Part shown: positions 30,913-39,698 of the stretch, one piece after another
Layout of the letters: each line of letters opens with the position of its first letter
How positions within the stretch are numbered: the first letter of the stretch is position 1
Origin: Virgisporangium aurantiacum
GTDB taxonomy: Bacteria; Actinomycetota; Actinomycetes; Mycobacteriales; Micromonosporaceae
Assembly (NCBI RefSeq): GCF_016863635.1
Contig: NZ_BOPG01000003.1
Location: forward strand, 62,001-126,000
Direction of reading: 5' to 3'
DNA: 64,000 nt
Position numbers and translations under genes: made by a program
Notes under the pieces: model-generated
The model's input: the letters and a program-made list of their open reading frames with translations, nothing else
What the model was told of the DNA's origin: nothing
The model's database searches: none

Positions 30913-31170
30913 CTAGCCGACGGTCAGGCAGGGCGTCGCCACCAGCACGGCACCGGCGAACGCGGTCAGCCAGCGCGGCGGCAGCAGCGGGCCACGCTGG
31001 TACTCGCGGGCCAGCAACGGTGCCTTCAGCGCGGTGTCGACGGCGTACCACCAGCGCCGCCACCCGTGCACGTCGTGGAGGACGGCCAGCGTCTCCTCCA
31101 ACCACCGCTGCCGGTACGGCGCGGGCAGCGCCAGGCCCGCGACGCGCAGCAGGAGCTTCAGCCATTCCAT
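30913..31170 (-). CDS. Small protein between PadR and membrane protein genes
   Basis: 85 aa. ATG 31170 lies within the 3' end of the PadR gene (13-bp overlap). It reads 'MEWLKLLLRVAGLALPAPYRQRW' in its first part, with 'EETLAVLHDVHGWRRWWYAVDTA' and a terminal hydrophobic stretch ('LTAFAGAVLVATPCLTVG'). The 'P..YR.RW.EE' pattern is like the N-termini of permease-type proteins encoded next to PadR regulators in actinomycetes. It may associate with the following membrane protein, or the two may be parts of one ancestral gene, since it stops 1 bp before the next start. Confidence 0.65.
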   Translation of the reverse strand: MEWLKLLLRVAGLALPAPYRQRWLEETLAVLHDVHGWRRWWYAVDTALKAPLLAREYQRGPLLPPRWLTAFAGAVLVATPCLTVG

Positions 31171-31493
31171 GACGCACCCCCGGTCGCGAACCGGCTGGCG
31201 GCGCCCCCCGTGCGGCGCTGGCGGGCGGCCACGGCGGCGAGCCCGTCGCGGGCCTGCTCCGTCCCGTCGGGCGTCAGCCGGTAGTAGCGGCGCCGGGGCC
31301 GGCCGACCTCGTGCTGGTCGACCTCCTCCCACCGGCTGTCGATCCAGCCGGCGCTCTCCAGGCGGGCCAGGATCGGATAGATCGTGCCGGGCGGCAGGCC
31401 GGTGCCGTCGACGAACTCCAGGCCGTAGAGCTCACGGTCGGGGTCGTCGAGCAGGGTCCGGAGGACCAGCTGCACCTGGAGCGTCAACCTCAT
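31158..31493 (-). CDS. PadR-family transcriptional regulator
   Basis: 111 aa, typical short PadR. The winged helix-turn-helix reads 'LYGLEFVDGTGLPPGTIYPIL', 'RLESAGWIDSRWEEV' and 'GRPRRRYYRLTPDGTEQ', with a short dimer helix. On the minus strand the sequence before ATG is TATATAGAGTACGATAATG, which gives a -10-like box so close to the start that a leaderless message is likely. The same A+T-rich stretch (31494-31510) is probably its own operator. It leads an operon with the 85-aa and 176-aa proteins. Confidence 0.88.
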   Translation of the reverse strand: MRLTLQVQLVLRTLLDDPDRELYGLEFVDGTGLPPGTIYPILARLESAGWIDSRWEEVDQHEVGRPRRRYYRLTPDGTEQARDGLAAVAARQRRTGGAASRFATGGASWNG

Positions 31494-31655
31494 TATCGTA
31501 CTCTATATAGGTCAGGCCCTCGGAACAAGAGGGTTCCAATCGAGGGTCGTCTTCATTTAGGCTCACCACTGCTTTGTTCGGTGACCTTACGTACACCCAG
31601 GTCGGTCTTCGGCGAGCCGGCGTGGGCGCACCACCCCTTCCTTCGAGGAGCCCGC

Positions 31656-34600
31656 GTGTCCGCACATCGCCGTAGCAGATTCGTCCATGCCGCCGTGAGC
31701 TTGTTGCTCGCGATCGTCGGCACCGTCGTCGCCGCGGCCCTCACCGCGGCCCCCGCCCGGTCGGCGCCCGCCGCGCCGAAAGCGGCGGACCCCTTCTCCG
31801 TGCTGGTCTTCTCCAAGACCGCCGGCTTCCGCCACGACTCCATCCCGGCCGGCATCGCCGCGATCCAGGATCTGGGCGCCGCCAACGGATTCTCGGTGGC
31901 CACCACCGAGGACGCGGCCGCGTTCACCGACGACAACCTCGCGCAGTACGCGGCGGTGATCTGGCTGTCGACGACCGGCGACGTGCTCGACCTCAACCAG
32001 CAGGCCGCGTTCGAGCGGTACATCCAGGCTGGCGGCGGCTACGTCGGCGTCCACGCGGCGTCCGACACCGAGTACCAGTGGCCGTGGTACGGCGAACTGG
32101 TCGGCGCCTACTTCGCCTCGCACCCGGCCAACCAGCAGGTCACGGTCAAGGTCGAGGACCCGGCGCATCCGTCCACATCGGAGCTTCCGGCCGAGTGGTC
32201 GCGGTTCGACGAGTTGTACAACTACCAGACCAATCCGCGCGGGCACACCCACGTGCTGGCCGAACTCGACGAGTCGACCTACGCGCCCGGCGCCGGCGCG
32301 ATGGGCGCCGACCACCCGATCGCCTGGTGCCAGGACTACGACGGCGGCCGCGCCTGGTACACCGGCATGGGCCACACCATCGAGTCGTACGCCGACCCGG
32401 CGTTCCGCGGCCATCTGCTCGGCGGCATCCAGACCGCTGCCGGTGCCGTCGACGCCGACTGCCGGGCGTCGCTGACGAGCAGCTTCGAGAAGGTGACGCT
32501 CGACAGCAACACCAGCAACCCGATGGAGCTCGACATCGCGCCCGACGGGCGGGTCTTCTACATCGAGCGCGACGGACGCGTGCAGGTGATCCGCCCCGAC
32601 ACCGGCATCACCACCACCGCGATCGACCTCGACGTGTTCACCGGCAACGAGGACGGCCTCATCGGCATGCGCCTCGATCCCGGTTTCGCCACGAACAAAT
32701 GGATCTACCTGTACTACGCGCCGAACGACGGGATCACCCGCAACCGGCTGGCGCGGTTCACGGTCACCGGCGACACGCTCGACGCGGCCAGCGAGAAGGT
32801 CGTCCTGGAGGTGACGACGCAGCGGAACACCTGCTGCCACGCGGGCGGCAGCATGGTGTTCGACGGCGACGGCAACCTGTACCTGTCCACCGGCGACAAC
32901 ACCAACCCGTTCGAGTCGGGCTCCTTCAACCCGATCGACGAACGGCCCGGCCGGCAGGACTACGACGCCCAACGCACGTCGGGCAACACCAACGACCTGC
33001 GCGGCAAGGTGCTCCGCATCCACCCCGAAAGCGACGGCACGTACACGGTGCCGGCCGGCAACCTGTTCCCGGTGGGGACGGCGCAGACGCGGTCCGAGAT
33101 CTACGCGATGGGCTTCCGCAACCCGTTCCGGATCGGCTACGACATCCCGTCGTCGACGCTCTACGTCGGTGACTACGGCCCGGACGCGCCGGCCGCCGAC
33201 CCGAACCGCGGACCCGAGGGCACGGTCGAGTGGAACGCGATCGGCGCGGCCGGCAACTACGGCTGGCCGTACTGCCACGGCAACAACTACGCCTACAACG
33301 ACTACACGTTCCCGTCCGGGCCGAGCGGACCGAAGTTCGACTGCGCCGCGCCGGTCAACAACTCGCCGAACAACACGGGACTGCAGAATCTGCCGCCGGC
33401 CATACCGGCCACGGTGGACTACGACTACAGCGGCAACCCGTTGTTCCCGGAGATCGGTGGCGGCGGCGCGCCGATGGGCGGCCCGGTGTACCGGTACGAG
33501 AACCTGCCGAACAGCGACCGCGAATGGCCGGGCTACTACGACGGCAAGGCCATGTTCGGTGAGTGGAACCAGAACAAGATGTACACGTTCCAGGTCGGCG
33601 ACGACGGAACGTCCCTTGTGGACATCAACCAGTTGCTCACCGGGATGAGCTTCCTGCGCCCGATGGACTTCGAGTTCGGGCCGGACGGCGCGCTCTACAT
33701 GATCGAGTGGGGCACCGGCTTCGGCGGCAACAACGACGACTCGGGCGTCTACCGGATCGACTACGTGGCCGGCGAACGGGCACCGATCGCGGTGGCGGCC
33801 GGCACCCCGACGTCCGGGGCGGCGCCGTTGACCGTCCAGTTCTCCAGCGCCGGTTCGCGCGACCCAGACGGCGGCCAGCTCACCTACGCGTGGGCGTTCG
33901 GCGACGGCGGCACGTCCACCGACGCCAACCCCGTACACACCTACACCGCGACGGGTAACTACACCGCACAGCTCACCGTCACCAACGAGGCCGAGCGCAC
34001 CGCGGTGGCCAACGTGCCGATCACCGTCGGGAACACGGCGCCGACGGTCGTCATCGAGTTCCCGCCCGACGGCGGCTTCTTCGACTGGGGCGACCAGGTC
34101 AACTACACCGTGCGGGTGACCGACCCGGAGGACGGCACGATCGACTGCTCGCGCGTCCACCTGCAGTTGTATCTCGGCCACGACGCGCACGCGCACCCGT
34201 TGCAGGGATACACCGGCTGCACCGGAACCGTGCAGACCTCGCTCGACGCCGGCCACGGCGCCGAGGCCAACGTGTTCGCGGTGTTCGAGGCGACCTACAC
34301 CGACAACGGCGGCACCGGCGGCGCGGGCCCGCTCATCGGACGGGCGATCGAACAGTTGCAGCCCAAGCGCAAGCAGGCCGAGTACTACTCGGAGACCGGG
34401 CGCACCATGGACGGAGTCGGCGGCGGCGATCCGGGCGTCCAGCGGGAGACCACCAGCGACACCGCCGGCGGCTTCCAGAACATCGGGTTCATCGAGGACG
34501 GTGACTGGTGGTCGATCAAGCCGGCGAACCTGACCGGTATCAGCCAGGTGCGGTTCCGCGTCGCGTCGGCGGCCGCGGGCGGACGGATCGAGGTGCGCAC

Positions 34601-37445
34601 CGGGTCGACGGCCGGGCCGTTGCTGGCGACCGCGACCGTGCCGGGCACGGGTGCGTGGCAGACCTACACCGACGTGACGGTGGCGGTGAGCGGCACCGAG
34701 GGACCGCTGTTCTTCGTCGCGCGCAACCCGGCCGGTGACACGGGAACCGGCAGCCTGTTCAACGTCAACTGGGTCGACTTCATCGGCAGGGGCGTGTCGA
34801 CCAACGCGCGTCCGGTGGTCACCGTGGGGGCGACCCCGCAGAGCGGCGACTCGCCGCTCGCCGTGCAGTTCACCGGTTCGGCCACCGACCCGGACGGCGA
34901 CACCGCGCTCACCTACGCCTGGACGTTCGGCGACGGCGGGACGGCGACCGGTGCGAACGCGTCGCACACCTACACGGTTCCGGGCACGTTCACGGCGACG
35001 CTGACCGTCACCGACAGCCTGGGCGCGGCGGGAACCGCTTCCGTCCAGGTGACCGTGAACGCACCGAACACGTCGTGCTTCGGCGCCCGGTCGGACGACT
35101 TCACCGGTACGGCGCTCGACCGCACGCGATGGTCCACAGTGGTCAGAGAGTCGCAGACGTACGCGGTGCGGGGCGGGAACCTCGTGCTGCCGACCGGCGT
35201 CGGCGACCTGTACGGGACGCGCAACGACGCGACCAACATCGTGCTGCAGCCCACCCCGGGCGGGCCGTGGCAGGCGACGACGAAGGTGTCGCTGCCGGTG
35301 GCGGTCAACTACCAGCAGGCCGGTCTGATCGTCTACGGCGACGACGACAACTACGCCAAGCTCGACCTGCTGTGGTCCGGCTCGCCGCGGGTGGAGTTCA
35401 TCCGCGAGACTGCCGGCACGCCGCGCAACGAGGGCGCCGACAGCGCCGCCGCACCCGCCGGTGCGTCGATCTGGCTGCGCCTCACCAGCGACGGCACGAA
35501 CCTGACCGCGGCGATGTCCGGTGACGGGCAGACGTTCACCGCGGTCGGCCGCGCGGCCGATCTGGCCGGCATCACCGCACCGAAGGTCGGCCTGTTCGCG
35601 TTGCAGGGCGGCGGGGACGCGCCGGTGATCGACGCGTCGTTCGACTGGTTCCAGATCTCTCCGGACGAGCCCACCGGCGCGGTCGACCCGTCCGACGAGT
35701 TCACGGCGTCCACATTGGACAAGTGCCGGTGGAACGCGATCGTGCGGGAGGACCCGACCAAGTACCGGCTCACCAACGGCGGCCTGACGATCGACGTGCC
35801 GAACGGTGACATCTACACGACCAACAACACGGGGCCGACGAACTTCATCCTGCAGACCGTGCCCAGCGGCGACTGGACGGCGCAGACGAGAATCGACGGC
35901 AGCGCGTTTAACGAGCAGTACCAGCAAGGCGGTCTGCTCGTGTACCTCGACGACGACAACTACATCAAGCTCGACTACATCGCCGACAACGCGGCGGGCC
36001 AGCCGGTGAGCCGGCGGATCGAGTACCGCAGCGAGATCGGCGGTGTGGTGCAGAACCCGCAGCCGCAGATCACCAACCTGACGAGCGGCGCGTGGCATCT
36101 GCGGATCGTCAAGACCGGCAACACGTACACCGCGTCGTACTCGGTCGACGGCACCACGTGGACGTCGTTCGAGCCGCTCACCAACCCCGGTCTGTCGAAG
36201 GTCGGCCTCTTCACGCTCGGCGCCGCGCAGACGGCGTCGAAGCCGGCGACGTTCGACTACTTCCGGCTCACCACACCGGGTTCGGGTGACACCGAGGCAC
36301 CGACGACGGCGGCGACCGTCGCCGGCCCGGTCTCGAACGGGTGGTACACCGGCCCGGCGACGGTCACCCTGGCCGCCACCGACAACGTCGGGGTGACCCG
36401 CACCGAGTACCAGGTCGACACCGCCACCGCGTGGACCGCCTACACCGAGCCGTTCACGGTCTCCGGTGACGGCACGCACGAGGTGCGGTTCCGGTCGCTC
36501 GACGCGGCGAACAACGTCGAGGCGGCGAAGTCGGTGCCGGTGAAGATCGACGCGACCGCGCCCGTCACGTCGGCGACGTTCGCGCCGCCGAACGACGACG
36601 GCTGGCACAACGGCAAGGTGCCGGTCACGCTGACGTCGGTCGATCCGGTATCCGGAGTGTCCACTGTGGAGTACTCGCTCGACAACGGCCCCTGGACGCC
36701 GTACACGCAACCGGTCGACGTCACCGGAGACGGCGAACACACCGTCCGCTACCGGGCGACCGACGTGGCGGGCAACGTGGAGACCATCAAGTCGGCGGTC
36801 ATCACCATCGACGCCACGAAGCCCACGCTGCTCATCGGCGGCCTCGCCGACGGTCAGTTGTACGGCGACAGCCAGGACGTGCGGGTCACGTTCCAGGCGG
36901 TCGACCCGACGTCGGGGATCAAGTCGGTGGTCGGCACGCTCGACGGCCGGTCGTACCAGAGCAACACGCTGCAGGCCATGTACGAACTGAACCTCGGCCT
37001 GCACGAACTGGTGGTCACGGCGACCGACAAGGCGGGCAACCAGACGACGTCGAACGTGCGGTTCTTCGTCACCACGTCGTTCCGCGACATGCAGAACCTG
37101 CACGACCGGTTCCGCGCGGTCGGCTGGCTGTCGCTGCAGGCGCACCGGGCCCTGACGAACCGGCTCACGGCGGTGCGGCAGGCCGAGGCGGTCGGCAACG
37201 ACGAGCGGGCGCTCATGCTGCTCGCCCAGTACAAGCAGGCCGTCAACGACCCGACCGTGGTCACCAACGCCGAGGTCCGGGCCACGCTGATCCGCGACGC
37301 GGACGCGATGATCGTCCGGCTGGGCGGCACTCCCGGCGCGAGCGGTGCCGCCGGTGCCGCCGCCACCAACGGCGGTAAGCCGCTGAAGGGAACCGGTCGC
37401 CTGCCCGGCGACGCGACGACCGTCCCCGAAGGAGGCACACTGTAG
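31656..37445 (+). CDS. Giant secreted ThuA / PQQ-type sugar dehydrogenase multidomain protein
   Basis: 1929 aa from GTG 31656 (CGAGGAG upstream); the open frame before it antisenses PadR. A signal peptide (about 1-38) leads to: ThuA glutamine-amidotransferase-like (47-268), a soluble glucose/sorbosone dehydrogenase beta-propeller (272-706; 'NPMELDIAPDGRVFYIERDG', 'TCCHAGGSMVFDGDGNLYLS', 'GFRNPFRIGYD'), and PKD (709-793, 'YAWAFGDGG'). Then come a sandwich (794-905), CBM6-like (909-1045), a second PKD (1049-1135), two DUF1349 lectin-like domains (1139-1541), two Ig-like (1545-1715), and a final Ig plus a helical FIMAH-like bundle (1718-1880). Probably an extracellular sugar-oxidising or binding enzyme; catalysis is inferred from the propeller only. 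Confidence 0.85.
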   Translation: MSAHRRSRFVHAAVSLLLAIVGTVVAAALTAAPARSAPAAPKAADPFSVLVFSKTAGFRHDSIPAGIAAIQDLGAANGFSVATTEDAAAFTDDNLAQYAAVIWLSTTGDVLDLNQQAAFERYIQAGGGYVGVHAASDTEYQWPWYGELVGAYFASHPANQQVTVKVEDPAHPSTSELPAEWSRFDELYNYQTNPRGHTHVLAELDESTYAPGAGAMGADHPIAWCQDYDGGRAWYTGMGHTIESYADPAFRGHLLGGIQTAAGAVDADCRASLTSSFEKVTLDSNTSNPMELDIAPDGRVFYIERDGRVQVIRPDTGITTTAIDLDVFTGNEDGLIGMRLDPGFATNKWIYLYYAPNDGITRNRLARFTVTGDTLDAASEKVVLEVTTQRNTCCHAGGSMVFDGDGNLYLSTGDNTNPFESGSFNPIDERPGRQDYDAQRTSGNTNDLRGKVLRIHPESDGTYTVPAGNLFPVGTAQTRSEIYAMGFRNPFRIGYDIPSSTLYVGDYGPDAPAADPNRGPEGTVEWNAIGAAGNYGWPYCHGNNYAYNDYTFPSGPSGPKFDCAAPVNNSPNNTGLQNLPPAIPATVDYDYSGNPLFPEIGGGGAPMGGPVYRYENLPNSDREWPGYYDGKAMFGEWNQNKMYTFQVGDDGTSLVDINQLLTGMSFLRPMDFEFGPDGALYMIEWGTGFGGNNDDSGVYRIDYVAGERAPIAVAAGTPTSGAAPLTVQFSSAGSRDPDGGQLTYAWAFGDGGTSTDANPVHTYTATGNYTAQLTVTNEAERTAVANVPITVGNTAPTVVIEFPPDGGFFDWGDQVNYTVRVTDPEDGTIDCSRVHLQLYLGHDAHAHPLQGYTGCTGTVQTSLDAGHGAEANVFAVFEATYTDNGGTGGAGPLIGRAIEQLQPKRKQAEYYSETGRTMDGVGGGDPGVQRETTSDTAGGFQNIGFIEDGDWWSIKPANLTGISQVRFRVASAAAGGRIEVRTGSTAGPLLATATVPGTGAWQTYTDVTVAVSGTEGPLFFVARNPAGDTGTGSLFNVNWVDFIGRGVSTNARPVVTVGATPQSGDSPLAVQFTGSATDPDGDTALTYAWTFGDGGTATGANASHTYTVPGTFTATLTVTDSLGAAGTASVQVTVNAPNTSCFGARSDDFTGTALDRTRWSTVVRESQTYAVRGGNLVLPTGVGDLYGTRNDATNIVLQPTPGGPWQATTKVSLPVAVNYQQAGLIVYGDDDNYAKLDLLWSGSPRVEFIRETAGTPRNEGADSAAAPAGASIWLRLTSDGTNLTAAMSGDGQTFTAVGRAADLAGITAPKVGLFALQGGGDAPVIDASFDWFQISPDEPTGAVDPSDEFTASTLDKCRWNAIVREDPTKYRLTNGGLTIDVPNGDIYTTNNTGPTNFILQTVPSGDWTAQTRIDGSAFNEQYQQGGLLVYLDDDNYIKLDYIADNAAGQPVSRRIEYRSEIGGVVQNPQPQITNLTSGAWHLRIVKTGNTYTASYSVDGTTWTSFEPLTNPGLSKVGLFTLGAAQTASKPATFDYFRLTTPGSGDTEAPTTAATVAGPVSNGWYTGPATVTLAATDNVGVTRTEYQVDTATAWTAYTEPFTVSGDGTHEVRFRSLDAANNVEAAKSVPVKIDATAPVTSATFAPPNDDGWHNGKVPVTLTSVDPVSGVSTVEYSLDNGPWTPYTQPVDVTGDGEHTVRYRATDVAGNVETIKSAVITIDATKPTLLIGGLADGQLYGDSQDVRVTFQAVDPTSGIKSVVGTLDGRSYQSNTLQAMYELNLGLHELVVTATDKAGNQTTSNVRFFVTTSFRDMQNLHDRFRAVGWLSLQAHRALTNRLTAVRQAEAVGNDERALMLLAQYKQAVNDPTVVTNAEVRATLIRDADAMIVRLGGTPGASGAAGAAATNGGKPLKGTGRLPGDATTVPEGGTL

Positions 37446-37453
37446 GACGGTTC

Positions 37454-37485
37454 GCGGGGCGGCCCGGTGCGTCGGGCCGCCCCGC
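37454..37485 (+). terminator. Strong stem-loop after the ThuA-protein gene
   Basis: GCGGGGCGGCCCG / CGGGCCGCCCCGC, a perfect 13-bp stem with a 6-nt loop (37467-37472), 9 bp after the stop and 25 bp before the next ATG. No long U-tract; probably a partial terminator or RNA stabiliser, like the one at 7089. Confidence 0.65.
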
Positions 37486-37510
37486 CTTCACCCGAGGAGA
37501 GGGGACGCCA

Positions 37511-38110
37511 ATGCGCCGCGCCATCACCACACTGGCGGCGTTGCTCGCCGTCCTGCTCCTCGGCGCCACCCCGGCCGCCGCCCACGGTGGAAAGATCAAG
37601 CTGGAGGTCGCCGGCGACGGCGCCACCGGCGTCACCGTGCGGGCGTTGTACCAGTCCGACGGCCACCCGGTCGAAGACAAGGTCCTCCGGCTCACCCTCA
37701 CCGCAACCGCCGACGGCGGCCGCACCGCCGGCCCGTTCGACCTCGGCCCCGCCGCCGAGGGCCGCGGCTTCTACTCCAGCGGCGCCGTCCTCACCCCGGG
37801 CCGCTGGACGGTCGTCGTCACCGCCGCCGACCCGAACGTGATCCGCGCCGAGTCCACTGTGGACGCCCGCACCCCGCAGGCCGCGCCCGCCGCCTCCACA
37901 CCGGTCTCCCCCGACGCCACGAAAACCACCACTCCGGAGACCGACGCCGCCTCCGGCTCCGGCGGCACCTGGTGGACTGTCGCGTTCCTGGTGGCGCTGG
38001 CCCTGGCCGGGGTCACCCTGATCCTGGTTCGCCGCCGCGCCTCGCCCAACGCCTCGCGACGCCCGACCGGCCGACCGGTGCCGACCGGCCGCCCCCGCCG
38101 TCACGGCTGA
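37511..38110 (+). CDS. Secreted, membrane-anchored Ig-like protein (YtkA/CopC-like)
   Basis: 199 aa. Signal peptide 'MRRAITTLAALLAVLLLGATP' cut near 'AAAHGG', so the mature protein begins with His, as in CopC/YtkA-type proteins. One beta-sandwich domain ('GVTVRALYQSDGHPVEDK', 'GFYSSGAVLTPGRWTVVVTAADP') is followed by a Thr/Pro/Ala linker, a membrane helix ('TVAFLVALALAGVTLILV') and an Arg-rich cytoplasmic tail. It lies just behind the giant secreted protein and may be its accessory. The N-terminal His raises the chance of copper binding, but no second ligand is clear. Confidence 0.68.
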   Translation: MRRAITTLAALLAVLLLGATPAAAHGGKIKLEVAGDGATGVTVRALYQSDGHPVEDKVLRLTLTATADGGRTAGPFDLGPAAEGRGFYSSGAVLTPGRWTVVVTAADPNVIRAESTVDARTPQAAPAASTPVSPDATKTTTPETDAASGSGGTWWTVAFLVALALAGVTLILVRRRASPNASRRPTGRPVPTGRPRRHG

Positions 38111-38721
38111 ACGGGCTCCACCCACCCCGCCTCCGCCGATCGACCGGCCGGCTGCGCCTTGTCGCCGAACCCGACGTACGCGGCCGCCCACATCGGCGGC
38201 AGGTGCCGGCCGAGATCGGCCCGCACGAGCGCACCCGTTAGCACGAGCATGACCATTCCGTGGGTCATGCCCCACAGCCGGGTGGCCGCGGCCCCCGGGT
38301 CGACCGTCCGCGAGAAACGCTTCTCGGCACGCGCCCGGGCCGCGGCCTGTACCAGCACCTCGAACCCCGTCGCCGCGACCCGCGGATCGTCGAGTTCGTG
38401 CCGGTTGTCGAACATCGTCAGGTACAGATTCGGGCTGGCCAGCGCGCTCGCGACGTAGGCCGAGCCGACCGCGGTGAGGTCGGTGACCGCGTCATCGGTC
38501 GGGCGCAGGGTCGCGAGCCGCTGCGCGAGCCGGGTGAAGCCCTCCGCCCGCACCGCCGCCCACAGGCCCGGCATGCCGCCGAAGTGCGTGTAGACGGCCA
38601 TGGTCGACGTTCCCGCCGCGGCGGCCAGGCCGCGCAGCGTCACCGGCTCGCGGGCGGCGAGCAGTTCGGCGGCCCGTTCGATGAGATTCACGCGGACGGT
38701 GAGATCGGCACTCCGTGGCAC
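38101..38721 (-). CDS. TetR-family regulator (TetR-C/WHG type)
   Basis: 206 aa from GTG 38721. The helix-turn-helix is 'LIERAAELLAAREPVTLRGLAA' to 'GTSTMAVYTHFGGMPGLW' (residues about 13-52). The C-terminal half ('PGAAATRLWGMTHGMVMLVLTG') matches the WHG/TetR_C_33 ligand domain. It is divergent from the RidA gene with a clear palindrome between them (38728-38749), so it probably represses both itself and RidA. Its 3' end overlaps the convergent Ig-like gene by 10 bp. Confidence 0.9.
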   Translation of the reverse strand: MPRSADLTVRVNLIERAAELLAAREPVTLRGLAAAAGTSTMAVYTHFGGMPGLWAAVRAEGFTRLAQRLATLRPTDDAVTDLTAVGSAYVASALASPNLYLTMFDNRHELDDPRVAATGFEVLVQAAARARAEKRFSRTVDPGAAATRLWGMTHGMVMLVLTGALVRADLGRHLPPMWAAAYVGFGDKAQPAGRSAEAGWVEPVQP

Positions 38722-38727
38722 TTGCTC

Positions 38728-38749
38728 ATATTACATAGCTATGCCATAT
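38728..38749. promoter_or_regulatory. TetR operator between TetR and RidA genes
   Basis: ATAT-TA-CATAGCTATG-CC-ATAT: a perfect 10-bp palindrome flanked by symmetric ATAT arms, 7 bp before the TetR start and 35 bp before the RidA start. Its A+T content stands out from the surroundings. Confidence 0.75.
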
Positions 38750-38784
38750 CATCGCTATGCAACGACGAACCCTACGGAGGAATC

Positions 38785-39192
38785 ATGACGGTCAACCTCA
38801 TCAACCCGGACGGCCTGCCCAAGCCCGAGAACTACGCCCAGCTGGCCGTCGCCACCGGAACCCGCACGGTCTACCTGTCCGGCCAGGTGGCCCGCGACGC
38901 CGACGGCAACCGGGTCGGCACCGGCGACCTGGCCGCACAGGTCGAGCAGGCGTTCGTGAACGTCGACACCGCGCTCAAGGCGGTCGGCGGCACCTTCGCC
39001 GACATCGCGAAGCTGACCATCTACGTCGTCGACTGGACGCCCGACAAGATGGCGCCCTTCGGCGAGGGGGCGATGCGCGCGGCCACCCGGCTGGGCGTCA
39101 ACCCGGTCAAACCCGTCACGCTGATCGGCGTCGCCGCGCTGGGCGAACCCGACCTTATGGTCGAAATCGACGCGACGGCCGTCCTGGACTAG
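38785..39192 (+). CDS. RidA/YjgF/YER057c-family protein
   Basis: 135 aa. ATG 38785 sits behind ACGGAGGA. It has the RidA fold signatures 'VYLSGQVARDADGNRVG' (N-terminal strand), 'AQVEQAFVNVDTALKAVGG' and 'ADIAKLTIYVVD'. RidA proteins deaminate reactive enamines/imines from PLP enzymes or belong to specialised catabolic subgroups. The Arg that binds the carboxylate in classic RidA ('..CNR..') is not obvious in this copy, which fits a subgroup other than archetypal RidA. It is regulated, by inference, by the divergent TetR. Confidence 0.85.
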   Translation: MTVNLINPDGLPKPENYAQLAVATGTRTVYLSGQVARDADGNRVGTGDLAAQVEQAFVNVDTALKAVGGTFADIAKLTIYVVDWTPDKMAPFGEGAMRAATRLGVNPVKPVTLIGVAALGEPDLMVEIDATAVLD

Positions 39193-39202
39193 GCATTAAC
39201 TC

Positions 39203-39219
39203 TGTACGGTGTATATAAT
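39203..39219 (+). promoter_or_regulatory. Probable -10 region for the SnoaL-like gene
   Basis: TGTATATAAT with TATAAT at 39214-39219, an A+T-rich island between RidA and the next gene, 29 bp before ATG 39249. No convincing -35 at normal spacing; TGTACGGTGTATATA could also be an operator for the TetR encoded downstream. Confidence 0.4.
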
Positions 39220-39248
39220 TGCGGAACCCGAACCGCAGAGGAGCGTCC

Positions 39249-39698
39249 ATGACCGAACAGAGCCCGTTCGCCGCGACCCCGTTCCGACCCACCGGCCAGC
39301 AGGTCGCCGACCTCCTGGCCTGGTTCGCCGAGTACGACGCCCTGGCTAGGAAGAACGACGTCGAGGCGATGGCCGACAAGGCGCTGTTCCCGCTCACGGT
39401 GGTGTCGAACGACTCGGCCGGCGAGTGCGTCACCCAGCAGTGGGACCGCGCCACGTTCATCCAGGCCATGGCGCAGGCGACCGACGGACCGCAGCCGGAG
39501 CTCGAGAACCACCGCGAGCCCCACTTCCTCGGTGCCGACCTCGCCGTCGTCGTGACCACCACCGTGATGACGAGCGGCGCCGACATCCGGCACATGCGCT
39601 ACGCCGACGTCATGGCCAAAGCCGGCGGCCAGTGGCGGTTCACGAGCATGCTCCAGGCCGGCTGGGGCGACATGATGCGCCAGTACCTCGGCGCCTGA
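39249..39698 (+). CDS. SnoaL/NTF2-like protein
   Basis: 149 aa. ATG 39249 has AGAGGAG upstream; the extended frame from 39219 lacks one. The pattern 'QVADLLAWFAEYDALARKNDVEAMADKALFP' then 'WDRATFIQAMAQA' and 'GADIRHMRYADVMAKAGGQWRFTSML' is that of the NTF2-like/SnoaL cone fold (DUF4440-like), small proteins that act as isomerases, hydrolases or binding proteins. Nothing in the sequence fixes the ligand. The adjacent convergent TetR, whose stop codon abuts this gene's stop, may regulate it. Confidence 0.72.
   Translation: MTEQSPFAATPFRPTGQQVADLLAWFAEYDALARKNDVEAMADKALFPLTVVSNDSAGECVTQQWDRATFIQAMAQATDGPQPELENHREPHFLGADLAVVVTTTVMTSGADIRHMRYADVMAKAGGQWRFTSMLQAGWGDMMRQYLGA

Noticed and set aside
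31587..37145. 1852-codon open frame on the minus strand
   Set aside because: Exactly antisense to the ThuA/propeller protein, composed of Arg/Val/Gly/Asp-rich sequence with no domain motifs; a by-product of high G+C third positions.
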